Shown one piece after another: positions 39,701-52,800 of a stretch of 64,000 bases of DNA. The stretch spans positions 62,001-126,000 of the forward strand of contig NW_019775836.1 of NCBI RefSeq assembly GCF_001039355.2, read 5' to 3'. The notes beneath the pieces were generated by a model. It saw only the letters and a list, made by a program, of their open reading frames with translations, had not been told where the DNA came from and ran no database searches. A program made the translations under genes and the position numbers. The stretch comes from Lingula anatina. Its lineage: Eukaryota > Brachiopoda > Lingulata > Lingulida > Lingulidae. The stretch's first letter is position 1. Every line of letters starts with the position of its first letter.

Positions 39701-41388
39701 TTGCAAGATTTTAAACTGAACTTCACTCCATCATAGTCCATATATCCCAAACCAGCCTTCTTCAAGCCAACTCCCCATACTTATGATATCATACACTATT
39801 ATATAATAATAATACCATCACAGCATTTCTACCCTCAAACACGTCAGGTACTTCTAATTCCACATCACTTAATTAGTGTCCTAGTCATCACTGGACTTTG
39901 CCTACTAATAGATTATTCAATATTTTATCTCACAGCAAATAAATTATATTAAACTAATCCAATTTGTAACAATTCCTCAGAATGCCTGGCCTCACCTTGG
40001 TATAGTACCTTTTAGTCAAATACTAAACATAATACACATACTACAATTTGTAAAGAAAACTGCAGTTATCCTTAGCCAAATCTTTCATTAGAATGACTTA
40101 AAATCAAAAGACGACTAGGGACACCAGGCTATTTGGTTATCACATATATGAGTACAGCTACATAGACTACTTTCACAGCCTTGTCATCACCCCCTTCTTT
40201 CTTCCATGCATGGTTGTCTAATTTTTGATGACAGACATTTTACCCCCAAGTCATGCATCTGAAATTTTTTGATTCTGGCAGAATAATAAATCACTGTCTG
40301 CATGATGAGTACAAGACTGGGTGTTCATCAGATCTAAAGGCAATATTCTTTATACAACGCTCATTCACTCTTTGATTATTTTTCAAAAAGAATGATATTC
40401 TCAGACTTTCAATTCACACCGTTGTTACACTGTTAGGTATATTTTATTGATGGTGTAAACTTATTACGTATGAAGCATACACAAACAGGGACCTTACAGT
40501 TAATATTATATGTGGTTCAGCGAGTTATTCAATCAATCTGCAAAAAAAACCATACAAGTTTCTTGGCTATGGTACAAAATGTATATAAACTGCACCTGTG
40601 CCCTTTCTTGTATATGCACATATCTACCTGCAGTAATATTATTGGTATCAAGTCCATCTCCAGTGGACTTCAGAAATATATCCCAATTATGTAATCCATA
40701 TAGGAAGAGATCCATTAAAAACTGAATATACATCATCATCACGCTATACACAGGAATGCAGACAAAAAAATATGCACCAAACCTAAAATAATTTATTGGC
40801 CATTATTCTGTACTTGTCCTTTCACTTGACATTCAATTCTTAGTGTATTAAAGATCTATCTTTTGCCAAGCTGTGCACTAAACACAAATTCCTACATGAG
40901 ATCTTATATAGGGCATAGCATGAAGAATCTTGCACTAAAATTGAAATATGAAAAGCTGAAGCATGAACGTTCAAGAGTTTCCTACTTATGATTTATCCAG
41001 TTCGTTGTGATATAAAGCATAAAAAATGCCCTCAATACAGCATGGTTTTTGAGACTATATTACACACAACATATATGTAAGGTGGATCAAATTCCTTTGT
41101 AGAGCAGTCAGTATAAATAAATATCTAACCCTCTTTGAGATTCATCACAGCATGCAGCCTAACAACACTCTCATAATGTACTGCCTATGTACAAACATTC
41201 AGTAATATACCATAAAAAACAAACTGAACAACCACTACCTCTTATATAAAAGATTTCACATGCAAAGATGACCATGTATATAAGATGCCAATGGTAAAAG
41301 TGCAACCCCTAAAGTCATTCTAAAATGAGTACTACAGACAATTCTTTCACAATATAACACTTACAATATCAGTAATAATGAGAGCCAT
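30771..41388 (-). CDS. Galectin with four tandem carbohydrate-recognition domains
   Basis: Fourteen exons: 41388-41365, 38471-38403, 38037-37949, 37627-37423, 36812-36693, 36470-36382, 36065-35873, 35615-35496, 35062-34974, 34648-34444, 32407-32288, 31795-31707, 31437-31233 and 30884-30771. They give 576 residues. Galectins bind beta-galactosides without calcium; in bivalves such proteins recognise microbes and haemocyte glycans. The four domains span about 32-169, 170-303, 304-441 and 442-576. Each has HFNPR, a V-x-N block (VVRN, IVRN, IVHN, VVRN) and W-x-x-E-E-R (GWQEEER, GWGGEER, NWGEEER, GWQEEER), so all ligand residues appear kept. There is no signal peptide, as expected for galectins. 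The first 31 residues form a Ser/Glu-rich leader. Each domain is coded by three exons of about 89, 205 and 120 nt in phases 0-2-0. The intron between exons 10 and 11 holds a BEL/Pao element. Confidence 0.94.
32500..32818 (+). repeat. 5' LTR of the BEL/Pao element
   Basis: It runs TGTTAAGG to CGTAACA and contains AATAAA near 32772, a possible polyadenylation signal within the repeat. The leader after it holds a 32-bp tandem duplication (32819-32850 and 32851-32882). I cannot assign the tRNA primer. Confidence 0.93.
32905..33020 (+). CDS. Gag-like N-terminus of the BEL/Pao element, cut by the N gap
   Basis: An ATG starts 38 readable codons rich in Glu, Lys and Leu, including ELKRVESDIDQTMCELEKH, which suggests a short coiled coil. 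The frame runs into the gap at 33021. It is called gag only because of its position just after the 5' LTR and leader. Confidence 0.55.
33021..33465. other. Assembly gap, 445 N
   Basis: Unsequenced stretch inside the retrotransposon. Its real length may differ; most of gag-pol should lie here if the copy is complete. Confidence 0.98.
33467..33679 (+). CDS. C-terminal end of the BEL/Pao polyprotein
   Basis: The readable 70 residues begin right after the gap and end in TAA. VGDIVLMIDD, NQWPLGRIVE, ADGYVRKVKLKV and YERPVHKL match the domain that follows the integrase core in BEL/Pao polyproteins (DUF5641 type). This places the element in that superfamily. Nothing can be said about the catalytic domains, which are hidden or missing. 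Confidence 0.85.
   Translation, partial: RDVQVGDIVLMIDDSAPRNQWPLGRIVETFQSADGYVRKVKLKVRDSTYERPVHKLILLLTGEDPVEEPK
33970..34288 (+). repeat. 3' LTR of the BEL/Pao element
   Basis: Same length (319 bp) and, by eye, same sequence as the 5' LTR. It is followed directly by the TTGGA target duplicate. Confidence 0.93.
38380..38393 (-). promoter_or_regulatory. CTCF-like motif
   Basis: The minus strand reads CCAGTAGGGGGCAG, a full match to the widely used CTCF core consensus CCASYAGRKGGCRS. It is in the intron after galectin exon 2, ten bases past the donor. Binding is inference; the motif is known from other bilaterians. Confidence 0.4.
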
Positions 41389-42233
41389 GGTTGCTGATGG
41401 GTTGTCACCACTTCACTGCACACAACTAAAAGTGAGAGGACACACCTCCAGTCTGTTGCTCTACAGGTATATATATAAATGAGCTGCAGGTCATATGACT
41501 CATGACTAACCAATCATTTTACACCACTGAGCCACCATGTCATGATGGCCCACATGTGATGAATAATGTTGTATTGCACTTCCTGACTAAAACCTGATGT
41601 GAAAATATCACAGCTCTGCATTTTGTTCTACTACATTTAAAAAATTGACACAATGAATAAATATTTCAGATATAAATGAAAAAAATTAGCTTCTACTTTG
41701 TGAGATCAGATGGCTAAAAAGAAAGAAAAAATTCATAGCTTTATCATCAATTTTCTTGTAGTTACCAACCATTATTGTAATGAGATCACAACTCGGAAAT
41801 AACATGTTACAAATAATGTAGCTTGTTTATCTTAATGCACTTACACAGAGTAAAATTGCTCTGCAGCAAATCAGTAAAACAATTATGGTCAAATCATGAA
41901 ATTAACTTTAATCTGTGAGGAAAAATATTATTGTTTAATTATTTTCAATGACTGTAGATATTTTCACATGCACCAAACAGAACTAATCAACACCTCTAAT
42001 AAACAATTTGATGATTCAACCCATTTACAACTTGGAATATGATATTAACAACACTCTTATCTTATACTAGCTGGTACTGTCCTATATATAAAATTATGGT
42101 AACCTTATGAACAATAATGTAAATGGAATGTGATATATAGCTCATTTTGAAGGCATTAGAATCACAAAAATTTCATAGATTTTTCTGTCTAAATTAGTAT
42201 GGTCATATACACACTTGAATTCACATTCTACTA

Positions 42234-42275
<42 letters not shown>

Positions 42276-42855
42276 TTTGGAGTGGTCAAGTTATCAAGAT
42301 TCAGAGCTGATTTCTGCATTCTATGTAAAAAGGAACACAAAACATCTCCAACTTGCTAACCATTTAAATCAAGAAAATTAAAAGCTGAACATTAACAATG
42401 TATTTCCACTAAAAAAAATCAATCATTATGACTGCTGTTATCACTATTTGATATAGTTTGCTGTACTAAATGCCCATCTTTCAAAGTAAACAAAGTATTT
42501 AAAAGTAAGATGTTTGAATAGGAGGAACTAATGGCAGTTTGAAAACAAATAAATGTATGTGTATTGTGCTGGTTTCTTTTTCCAGCCAAACAAACTGGTT
42601 TTAGTTGTTATTCTTAGAAAGAAAAATCTGGTGACCTACTTATCAGAATCAGTCTTTATCAGTTGTGGGCTGAAATAACAGCAGGGACAGTTACACTTAG
42701 CAGTAAAAAAGGTAGGTGCCTGTCTTCAGTCACATCCCTTTTTTTGCTCCCAGAAATGTTTGAAATTAATCACATGAATAGTGGATGCCACAGTGTCACA
42801 AACTTCAGATGACTTTAAACTAATTCATCTCTTTACAGTGACATGAAAATTCACC
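41389..42855. other. Intergenic region between divergent galectin and PHYHIP-like genes
   Basis: The two genes point away from each other here, so both promoters should lie in this interval. A 43-bp (ATT)n repeat occupies 42233-42275. I see no clear TATA box or paired elements. Confidence 0.45.
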
Positions 42856-44922
42856 ATGTTAAGTCTCAAGGCATATCAGCAGTTGGCAAACGAGAAGGCC
42901 CTTACAGTATGCTTTGAGTGGACAGAATGTGATACAGAACACTATGTTTTACGTGTGACAGACACTCTGACCAGAGAGCAATTCACACGCCAACTCCCAA
43001 AGACTCCCTGTATACACACAGAGCAGTTTCCAGTGGGACATCAGTATGTGGCCTATGTCTCGGCTGCCAAAGGTGGAAAAATGGATACCAGTAACTTGGT
43101 GAAATTTGGAGATATATCAACTCTGGTAAACTATTTCTATAGTGCAGTATTTCAAACTGCTATCAAATACCCTGTCTCTGCTTAGTCTAAAGCAAAACTT
43201 AACTTTTTCACTATCATATGATATTACTGTTGGCATTTCACTCCTCTTTTCGTTTCAAGTGGTTAGCTTTCATGGTTAGAGCTTAGGTGCAATGACTAAA
43301 GAGAGTACATTTTTTTGCATCAAATTAATTCAAGCTTTTTGCTTATAGGTATTCATTTACTTAATTTGGCAGAAAAAAATACACAAAAAATTTTTAAATT
43401 TTATAAGTAGTTCTAAAATAGCAGAATCATTTATGGTTATAAATTTTATATGACCAGATGAAATAAAATAAGCTAGTAAATGGCTTTTTAAAGAACCAGA
43501 AACAGTTAGATTAACACTGGACATGAAATAAACCATAATCTGCTTTTACTGAAAATTAAGTTCCTTCAGTATTACGTTATGTGCCTTTGAAATAACTGTC
43601 TGGCTGAATGTTTATTTATAAAGGAAGAATATATCTTGCATCACTTGAATCACTGAAATATTTTCTACTTTCAGATAGTACCCAATATACCACAACTGAA
43701 AATCCTTAACCTAGGGGCCAAATATGTCCACATCCAGATATTAAGTACAGACCCTCTCCCTGACAGCAGTTCAATAGCATTATGTTTAACCAGACTAAGT
43801 AACCCTCCCATGCAATATCCTTATGAATTTAACAGTACAACACAGTTGCTTCAATTCCAACTGACTAGAGGAAGTCTATACTCATTAACTGGTAACATTA
43901 AAAATCCAAGAGATCCAAATGAAATCATTCCTCTTGGCACTTTAAAATTTCATGCAGGTAAGGTTAAAAAAAAAAAAGAAGAATTATACTCATATTTTAA
44001 TTGTTGTAGTCATTAATGGATTAAACCTGCAGCACAAAATTGCATGGTTTTAAGTTGCGAATTTAATCTGCTTTTTCTCCTTCTTCAGACTTTTTGCAAA
44101 TGAGCAATTTTCATTGCAGGTTCTAATATGCATGTACCTTATAACATTTTATATATTTCAACAATGTGCCATAATACAATAACTGAAATTGATAAATAAT
44201 TATGTATATATAAATAATATAAATTATTTATTAAAAGCTATATATAACAATTTCTTGTAGTAATGAACATGACAGAAATGTTGGACCTATTTCGAAGAGC
44301 AGTTGATTTCATCAAGGCACGCGGTAATGAATCCATGTTATGTCACTACATGTACAGAAACAAAACAGTTGCATACTTTCAAAATATATTCAACAGAAGA
44401 AGTGGAATAATGGAGGTTTATGTGAAAAGTTCAAATGGAGACCCAGGATCTCCAATCAATGGTAAACTCAATGGATTGTTTTTTTCTGTGAACCCTGATC
44501 GAAGAACCGGGCTTCCACCACAATTTTCCCTATTTGGTCCTCTGAGAGTGCACATCCCTCCCTCACATCTCTTCACTGCCAACACAAACCTCTATTTTGC
44601 AGATTTCTATTGCAATAACAAGGCCCATAAGGTTACCTTGGTACTAACCCAGCAAGGATCGGTTGCAGATCAATTCTGCAGAAAAATGCTTCTATCACTT
44701 ATTCCTTACAGTAACCCATTTTGGTGGAAGCAGAATGAATATATAGGTGATCAGATGAGAGAATCCATTTATACCACTACCAGTGTTTGGGTTGAAGTTT
44801 TTTACACAGAAAACATTGATCTCCGGCCTTATCATAGAGCATTCAGTCGAGTGCCCTCCAATGGTGAAGTGAGGTCTAGTGGAGTAACCAAAAATCCAAA
44901 CTGTAAGATATGCAATTTATAG
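42856..44922 (+). CDS. Phytanoyl-CoA hydroxylase-interacting protein-like (PHYHIP/PHYHIPL family)
   Basis: Three exons (42856-43125, 43675-43957, 44261-44922) join in frame to 404 residues. The first two encode a fibronectin-III-like region (LTVCFEWTECDTEHYVLRVT, later HQYVAYVSAAKGGK). The third carries the family core: GSPINGKLNGLFFSVN, TGLPPQFSLFGP, the hallmark TNLYFADFYC and the Cys-containing end KNPNCKICNL. Vertebrate members (about 330-376 residues) bind phytanoyl-CoA hydroxylase and are expressed mainly in brain; the biochemical role is unclear, and nothing here shows an enzyme active site. The Asp-Pro-rich segment in exon 2 makes this protein somewhat longer. The ATG chosen lies in AATTCACCATGTTA with no in-frame alternative seen. 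Confidence 0.9.
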
Positions 44923-47270
44923 ATCTATTCAGACAGGACAACATTGGACTGGAAGCTCAGGGACTAAGTGTGGTCATCACATAGATGCACTATATATGTA
45001 TCTATAACATGTACACAAAAAACTTATATTTTATCCAATTAACCAGAGTCACTGAAAGATGCAGCCAATTATCTAAAAATTCCAAATCCAAACATTATAT
45101 CTTATACCATTTTTCATTAGATAACAAGTTGCTTGACAGACAAACTCTGTGTACTTACCTATTATCCACCAGATGGCAACAGTATGACTTCTTTTTTACC
45201 AGCACCTATCAAAGTCATAAAATAAGAAAGTCAAAGTTTTTTTAAAGAACTCTACAGAATAAATAAATAATATAAAAAGGAGGTGAGTAGTTGGGAGTTA
45301 CGTGTATATGGAAAATAATGGCAGAAACAGATGTAATATTGTGCTAGATATGGCAGTTCATTTCTGTAGAAGTGTGCTACTTTAGATATACATATACGTC
45401 CAATGTAATGTATGTTACCTAACGAGTGTGCTTGTCTGTCAACATGTTATGCACTTGTGGATCCAGGAATTTTCATAATAAAGTTAATTTACCAGTAGCA
45501 CTTCCAGAACCACTTATAAGATCTTGTACACCTAATTGCAGTTCAGGAGTAGCATGTGATGAACAGGCCTTCATAAAAAGGGGCATAGGGGTAAAACATA
45601 GGCTACATTTAGTTTGCATTTGTGTATATATATGTATAATATATTACATATTCATTTAAAGGAAAGGCAAAGCAGGGGGTGGAAGCACCCCCAGCATCTG
45701 CCTTTTTTCAATTTGTATCTCAAGTATCGGAATAAAGTAAACTAGGTTCACTGGACTTTATCAAGAGTTTCTAATTTTTTTCTTTCTTTCTTTCTTTTTT
45801 TGGAGGGGGGGATGTAACAGCAGATATAATTTTTGATCCAAGTCAAATGTAAAGTACAGCCAAAAATCTTTATTCTTATTAGCAACCTTAAAATCATGTC
45901 AAGTTATTATTTATCTATTCATTGATGTTTTTTTTTTTTTTTGGGGGGGGGGGGGAGAGAGGGGGTATGGGTGGTTTGTTCAATTGTGTGGTTATTTGGG
46001 AATGTGTTGTCTGTTAAAATATGTTGTACCCAAGGGTGCAAGAATGCAGTGAGTGTTAAAGAACATATTAAGTAAAGAACATATTGGAGCATGACAACAT
46101 CTCAGATGCTACAATGTGTTAGATAAAATGGTGTGTTAATAATGGAATGGTATGACATGAAAGAATGAACTCACTTTGAAACTCATTATCTTTCCATACC
46201 AACTACGATCCAAGACTTATCTGCCCTCAATAAACATATCATCCATTTTAACTCGAAAACATCAGGTCTATAGACTGTATTATTTACATAATCAATATAA
46301 GAATTGACTTTATAATTTTAAACAGTTATGAGCACCCTACTTTCTTAGATTTCTCCACAGCAATGGAAATCATAAAATAAACTATTTTATACAAACTGTT
46401 CTTATTATTAAAATTTTCTTATGCTTCTGAAAATCAGATCCAAAATTCTAAGAACAAGCACCATAGTTTGCCCAACATTACCCTGACCACAAAACCAGCA
46501 CACACACTGTGACAAACCATCCCATCCTGTCCTTACGTCAGCTACACCATGCCATATACAGCAGCGACATCGATATCACTAACCCACACATCTATAGCAT
46601 GAACCCACATTGCTTTGGCATCACAGAGGGCATACCATACACTAATATTGCTGTGACAAAAATAAAAGCACATCCACAACTTAAGACACATCAACAGAAC
46701 TATCTTCATAAAAGCACACTTGTACGAAGATACATCAACTTTGCCATCACGAAAACACTGATGATAATATAATATGTCATACATACACTCTCATTTTGCA
46801 TTAGCCAACACTAAGGACGCCACATACCCATCAAAATGTGGTGTCACATTTTCTGATATTCTAATGAAATGTCATAAGCTTACTGGCTTTCCACCATAAC
46901 AGTACAACTAACACATCTTAAGCAAACTGCAATCACCCTCTTAAACAATATCAGTGATGGTACATTATATCAGAGTAGAGTTTTGAAAAGCATGCTGTGG
47001 AGAAATGTTCTGAAAAACCATTATTCTAGCTAACACAGGCCCTTCATTTTTAACCTTCATTAAAGGTATGGTAAAGTGAACATAATTAACAATTCAAACA
47101 ATATGTTTGCCTACAGCCTTAACCCCTCTCCTGATATAAATGATAAAATAAAAAATCTTTTATTAAAACTGCTTTAGTTTTAATAGCTTAACTATTTTCT
47201 TTTCCATATTGCATCTTACAACAACCAAACAGTCCGCTAAATAGATTCCATGATGTATGATACAATTTAC
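44923..47270. other. 3' UTR and intergenic region
   Basis: AATAAA signals follow the PHYHIP-like stop at 45258-45263 and again near 45730. A CTCF-like word (CCACCAGATGGCAA) is at about 45168. A T-run/G-run junction is at 45928-45955. No gene is supported. Confidence 0.45.
45928..45955. repeat. T-run joined to G-run
   Basis: Fifteen T followed by 13 G, the same arrangement as at 28674. Confidence 0.9.
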
Positions 47271-47383
47271 CTGTCTCTTGGTAACCCAGTTCAGGAATAG
47301 GATGAAGTAGTGCTGTTGTCTCTCAACAGATGGCAGCACATGTTCTCCCAAGGGGAGCAGATGGAAGGCAATGGTATGGAAGG
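47271..47383 (-). CDS. Orphan coding-like exon, about 37 codons
   Basis: The minus strand is open between a possible acceptor (CTCTGAG) and a donor (CAG, GTAAATT). It reads FHTIAFHLLPLGEHVLPSVE then RQQHYFILFLNWVTKRQ, a protein-like composition. The acceptor is weak and the frame upstream meets a stop at once. No partner exon or family is recognised. It may be a gene relic or chance. Confidence 0.25.
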
Positions 47384-49888
47384 CTCAGAGATGGCTACGC
47401 AACTTCCAAGTGTCTTGTTTTATAAATACAAATGCACTATTGCCCCTAACAAGATGTCATTAATTTTATTTTTATTTTATTACAAATAAAATAAAGAAAT
47501 ATCTTAAATTTAGAGCTAAGTATCATCAAATCTCATCCCAATTGCTTCTGTATTCACATTTTTTACAATTTATTTGACCATTTACATAAAAGGTAAACTA
47601 AACAAAGTGCCATTCCACTCAGTCCTGTAGCCATCTTGGAGCCCAAACAGCAATGAAACACATCTACGCCAGACCAAGAAGCTCTGTAGAAAATGAAAGT
47701 AGCATGTAAAATTAGATGAAAATATTGCTAGTGATAGTGATAACCTATGAAAGTTATCATTACTAGTTTACTAGCAGACTATGTTAACTAATTACACTTA
47801 AAAATAATTTGTAAGTTTAATTATCACTGATGATTTTCCCTTAAACAAACCATATTCAAAAGTAAAATCATTCGGCAAAATGTTTCCTCCTAGCGAGAAA
47901 ATCTAGATATATTTGAAATTTTACCTCATAGCAAGTGCTTACTGATTACAACTGTACAACCGAATCCAATGGAAAAGAACATGAAATATCTTTGAAACAA
48001 GTACCCCAAGGTCTGGTGAGTTGGCTCCACCCTCCCACTCCAAACAGGTCTGAGCATTCTCTGGTTGCTTCTTTTTCTGATGCCGCATAAGAGCAATTTT
48101 TTGATCGAAGACATTTGCACTTTGATTTATGCAATTTAAGGGTCATTTTGTCACTTCATAGCCAATGAGCATCAAATTACTATGTTTCATATGCCTTTTT
48201 TTCTCTTCAGCTAAAATTGTTAATTCAAATATGTGATTTCTTGGTCAGACTGATATAAAATTTAGTAGCATTTTTTGTGGGCATATTGATATGACCCCGC
48301 GTTTAAGTGAAGAAGACTAAATCAAGAAATAAATTTGAGTACAGTGAGCCTATCATTATTTAAAGACATTCTTACATAAACATCACAATAAACGGGGTTC
48401 TGTTATCATACTGAGATTGTCCATTTTCGCGACAGCATATTTATCAAGTGAGATTTTGCAGAATTTGGAGCATGGCGAGGTCAGAAATAACGGCAAACTA
48501 GCAAGAGCAGTAGGGTAACACATAAAAGCTGAGAGAAATTATCAATGTACATTTTTCTGGTCATTTTCTGACGATTCCCTTCACAAAGATTAAGGCTGTC
48601 ACATTGTCACAGGAATTGCTTGTGACAGATCATAAAACTTTAGACTTTGAATAGGCCTTTGCCATTCTTAGTACTACACATAACATCCTGGTGCCTACCT
48701 TGGTCCATGAGCACAACTTCACTACAGAGTTATTCACCTGGGTTCACCCTAGCACTTGCTGATTGCAATAACTCCATGTGATAAATATGAATTTCATTCT
48801 GACATAGATCAACTTTTTGAGGTGCAAAACTTGAGGTCAGTTTGTAGGACAAATGTGCCTCAAATTACAGAAAATTATGGAAACTGTCAACAAAAAATGA
48901 CTAAGTAAAGTTTGCTTCATATTATTTTAACATTAATCATGCTAAAGTGATCCCAGGCACATTTTATTCACAATTCATGAAATGACACACAAGAGTGTGA
49001 CGTATGAACATGTAATTAATGAATGGATGATGAATTGGATGAAAAGGTCATTCAACCCATGTGATAGTTCACACTCATACCAAAGTAAACACTTAGCTGT
49101 TACACGTAGTAGTGTAAATAGGATGATCTCACAACAAAACTCAACCAACATATAAGCTTAGGAACTGTATTCTGAAACTTTTTCTCTGCAGTACACAGTA
49201 CAGAAATTAATACCATTTTAAGATATCCACCTGATACTATTCAAAACAACGAAACAAAGTAAAATTGATTAAACCAATATGGTTTAAGTAAAAATGGCGG
49301 TATGGCAACTGTTGAATTGAATATGCAGAGTTCGAAGATCTAAGATCGAATGTCACATATACTAAATCTTACACACATGAACGGGTATGCAGGCTTTATG
49401 TACAGTTAATGTAAGCTGGCACAATCAAGGCGCCATGACGTTAAATGAAGCTGCCGTTGTTCTCTTTTAAAACATGTCGAAAGAAAACTGAATAGTGGCA
49501 TAAAATATACAGTCTTTGGTGATTGAAGCACACGATGACATACCGACCATTCATACATGTCATGGAGAGTACAAAGAGAGGTGATATTTCCAATTACTCT
49601 AGAATATATGAACATGATGGTGGCTGAATTATATAAGATAATGAAATTGACAATAGGTGGCAATAGTGGACATGAAAACATACCAGTCTGATTAAGAGCT
49701 GAAAAGATAATGCTATCAATGTTACAATGTAGTCTGAATGTTTCTGTCTTAAGACAAAGTTTAAAAAGAAAAAAAAATGAAATGCTTTCGTAAAACTCTA
49801 CAGAAATAATGCAAATGTGGAATCATAAGTTCAAATAAAGATATATTCTTGATGAGCTGAAATGACTGTGCCTGTGGTGCCCTCCCCC
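47384..49888. other. Intergenic sequence and probable 3' UTR of the Nova gene
   Basis: On the minus strand this follows the Nova stop codon. Nova genes usually have long 3' UTRs, and minus-strand AATAAA occurs near 48963. No coding region is supported. Confidence 0.4.
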
Positions 49889-52800
49889 TCACTGCATGCC
49901 ACTCTGTCGTGCACGCTTGACTTCCTCCTGGCTAATACGCTGCTGGATTATGAGGGCCGCGCGGCTGACGTTACTGGGGTTACCAGTGACGGACACGATG
50001 CGATTCCGGGTACCAGGGGTGAACACTCCCTTCTTGGAGATTTGGATGTTTGCTCCTGTAAATTGCTGAAGCTCTGTGATACCCCTCCCCCCAGGGCCCA
50101 GGATCACACCGACCAGCGTGTCGGCAACTTCAAGCTCCTTTTTCGTACCATCTGCATCCCCAGCCCCTCCTCCTTCCCCGCCCACAAATGAACCAATCCC
50201 TGTACCAAGGCCGAAAGAGTTCTGATTCTGCCCTCCCATGACATGTTTCTTTTCCCCTGCAGCCCCAGCTGCCATGCCCCCTGCATAATTCCCTGCCCCA
50301 AATGCCCCGCCGTTCATACCATTGCCACCATAGGAGTCGCTGAACAAGGTCTCAGCACCAAACCCACTGCTGTTCCCATACATGCCAGAGGTGTTGTTAC
50401 CCGAATTGATCAACCCGGCTGTGGCTTGACCCACAGGCCCAAACACATTACTTCCTCCACTCCCTGCCTGCTGTCCATTATTGGGCATTCCGAGGAGGGA
50501 ATTAGCACTGTTCATTCCAGGGTTGGCCACCCCACCCCCGGCCCCACTCCCAGAGGCAAAGGCACCATTACTGACATTCCCAGGGGTGGAGGCATTCATG
50601 AGACCCCCCAGGTTTTGTGTGAGACTAGCAAGATTGGCCAGGCCCCCCAGCCCCAGCCCCATTCCAAGCAGACCGTAGTTAGCCAGGGTGGTCAGAGCGG
50701 CAATTATTTCATCAGCAGCTTGGTCAGAATAGCCACTACCTCTCAATGCAGCTCGAAGATTCTCCACTGCCATGTTACCACCAGTTCCGCCTGGGCCGCC
50801 AACTGTGCCATTCCCAACGCCGCCACTGCCATTACTGCTAGGTCCGCCGCCACCCAAATTGAGGTTGTTGAGACTCTGCCCGATATTGCTGCCATTGAGA
50901 AGACTAGCGGGACTGCGGGAGCCTGACTGGCCATGCGCAAATGGAGACCCTGTTGGGTTAGAACTTGCCACCGGTCCGGATATATCAGCGTAACTTATAT
51001 TGGGGCAGCTTCCACTCTGTGGGTCTTCTGATATCTTCTGAAGGATCATTTTGACAGCTGCTTTGTCATTATCAGCTTCACCTGGAAAAATGAACAGCTG
51101 GTACCTATAGCATACCAGATTGCTAAACAGACAAAATGATGTTGTCATATATTTATTGTTAATTCTCACTTACAGTTATTTATTTACAATTAACGACTAA
51201 ACGAAGATGTATTGCTTGTTAAAGCATTTCATTAAAATCACGACAGTCCAATATTTCGGAGATAAAAAATTCCAAGTAAACCTAAAAATATTGTTACGTT
51301 TAAATAAAATTCCCATATGTTTGACCAAAAAAAAAAAAAATCCAAGTAAACCTGAAAAATTTGTGACAACTTTGAAGTATGAATCTGCTTAATATTTCAA
51401 TATAGGAGAAATAAATGTCAAAAACATTTGAATAAGTAAAGCTTGACCTGCATACCTGCCACAGTGATGCATCGTTCAGGTAGATTCATTTCTTTTGATT
51501 TCTGTGAAATCTGTACGTATGCCCCGCTCTCCTCTTTGATCTGTCTTATGTAGACCCCACCTTTTCCTATGATCATGCCAGCTGTGCTGTTGGGAACCAG
51601 AATCTTGACCTGGATGATGAAATGAAATACAAATTAATAGCATACAGTTGAATAAATACAAGTCAATAGCTACTCTATATATGCCAGCATAAAATCATGC
51701 CATTACAAATTGCAACTGGGTGCAAATACAACAAAACGATGTTTGCCGTGATATTTTAAGAGAAGGCTAGAAAAGTGATGGGTTTACTAAAACTATATCA
51801 AAATGTCACTTCCTGGAAATATGGCACAAACAATAAGATAACTCAAAAATTAAACTGAAATCAATATAGCTCTCTCTTGATATCAGAATTATGGAACTAA
51901 AAGAGGCAAGGATTTATTATTTATCATACAGCCCCCTCCTTGCTTCAGGAAGATCAATAATGCATAATGTCACTGCTGCAACAGTGGTAAAATATTCACA
52001 TTTCTGGACAGTTTTATTTCAAGTGATAATGGAATAAAGGCCATCCAGTAACTCATTTCTAAAGATCTACCAAGTTTTTTACAAATAAATTACTAAAAAA
52101 ATTCTCTCAAAGTCTCTGAGCAAGTCAATCATTATGCCTGTCAAGGATCATTTTTCATCTAAAACTTTCAGCCAAAATAAAATGTGAAGCAGAATAAATC
52201 TGCAGTTGTATAGTTTTATGCAACAACTGATGGTCTTACACATCAACAACTCAATTTATTTTGCTTGTGTGGAAAAAAAGTTGTACATTTTTTACTATTT
52301 TGGTCTTTTCAACATTGCACTGTACCTGTTTATGTCTTTCTAGATTGACCTTGACCTCTCCATCTACCGGTTTAGGATTGGGGTCTGGCTTTTCTCGAAT
52401 TTTATCCATGACAAAAGAATTGACATTCAGCACAGACTCCAGATTACCCGTCATAAGGCACACACGCTCACAGGTTCCTGGAATTAAAACAGCTGAATCT
52501 TTGACAAATGATAAATTGGTTATACGGCACAAATACTCTAGAATGGTAAAAATATGATAAGCGATAAATAATAAATCACATGAAGAATAACAAGCACAAT
52601 ATTTGTATGTATTATCTTATCTATCATAATCTATCATAAATATCCACAGAATTTTTCATATGAACAATAACAATGCACTACAATGTTAGTTATTAGACAA
52701 TTAATTTTTTTCTAGCATCTGAAAAACATACATGTCATGCATATATGTCACATCTAAAATCCCAATATAACATACCAGGATAAAAGTCATTGGCTTTGGA

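Noticed and set aside
50243-50926. 227-codon open frame on the plus strand
   Set aside because: It lies antisense within the last Nova exon. The Gly/Asn-rich linker has GC-rich codons that leave other frames open, and the translated product has no family features.
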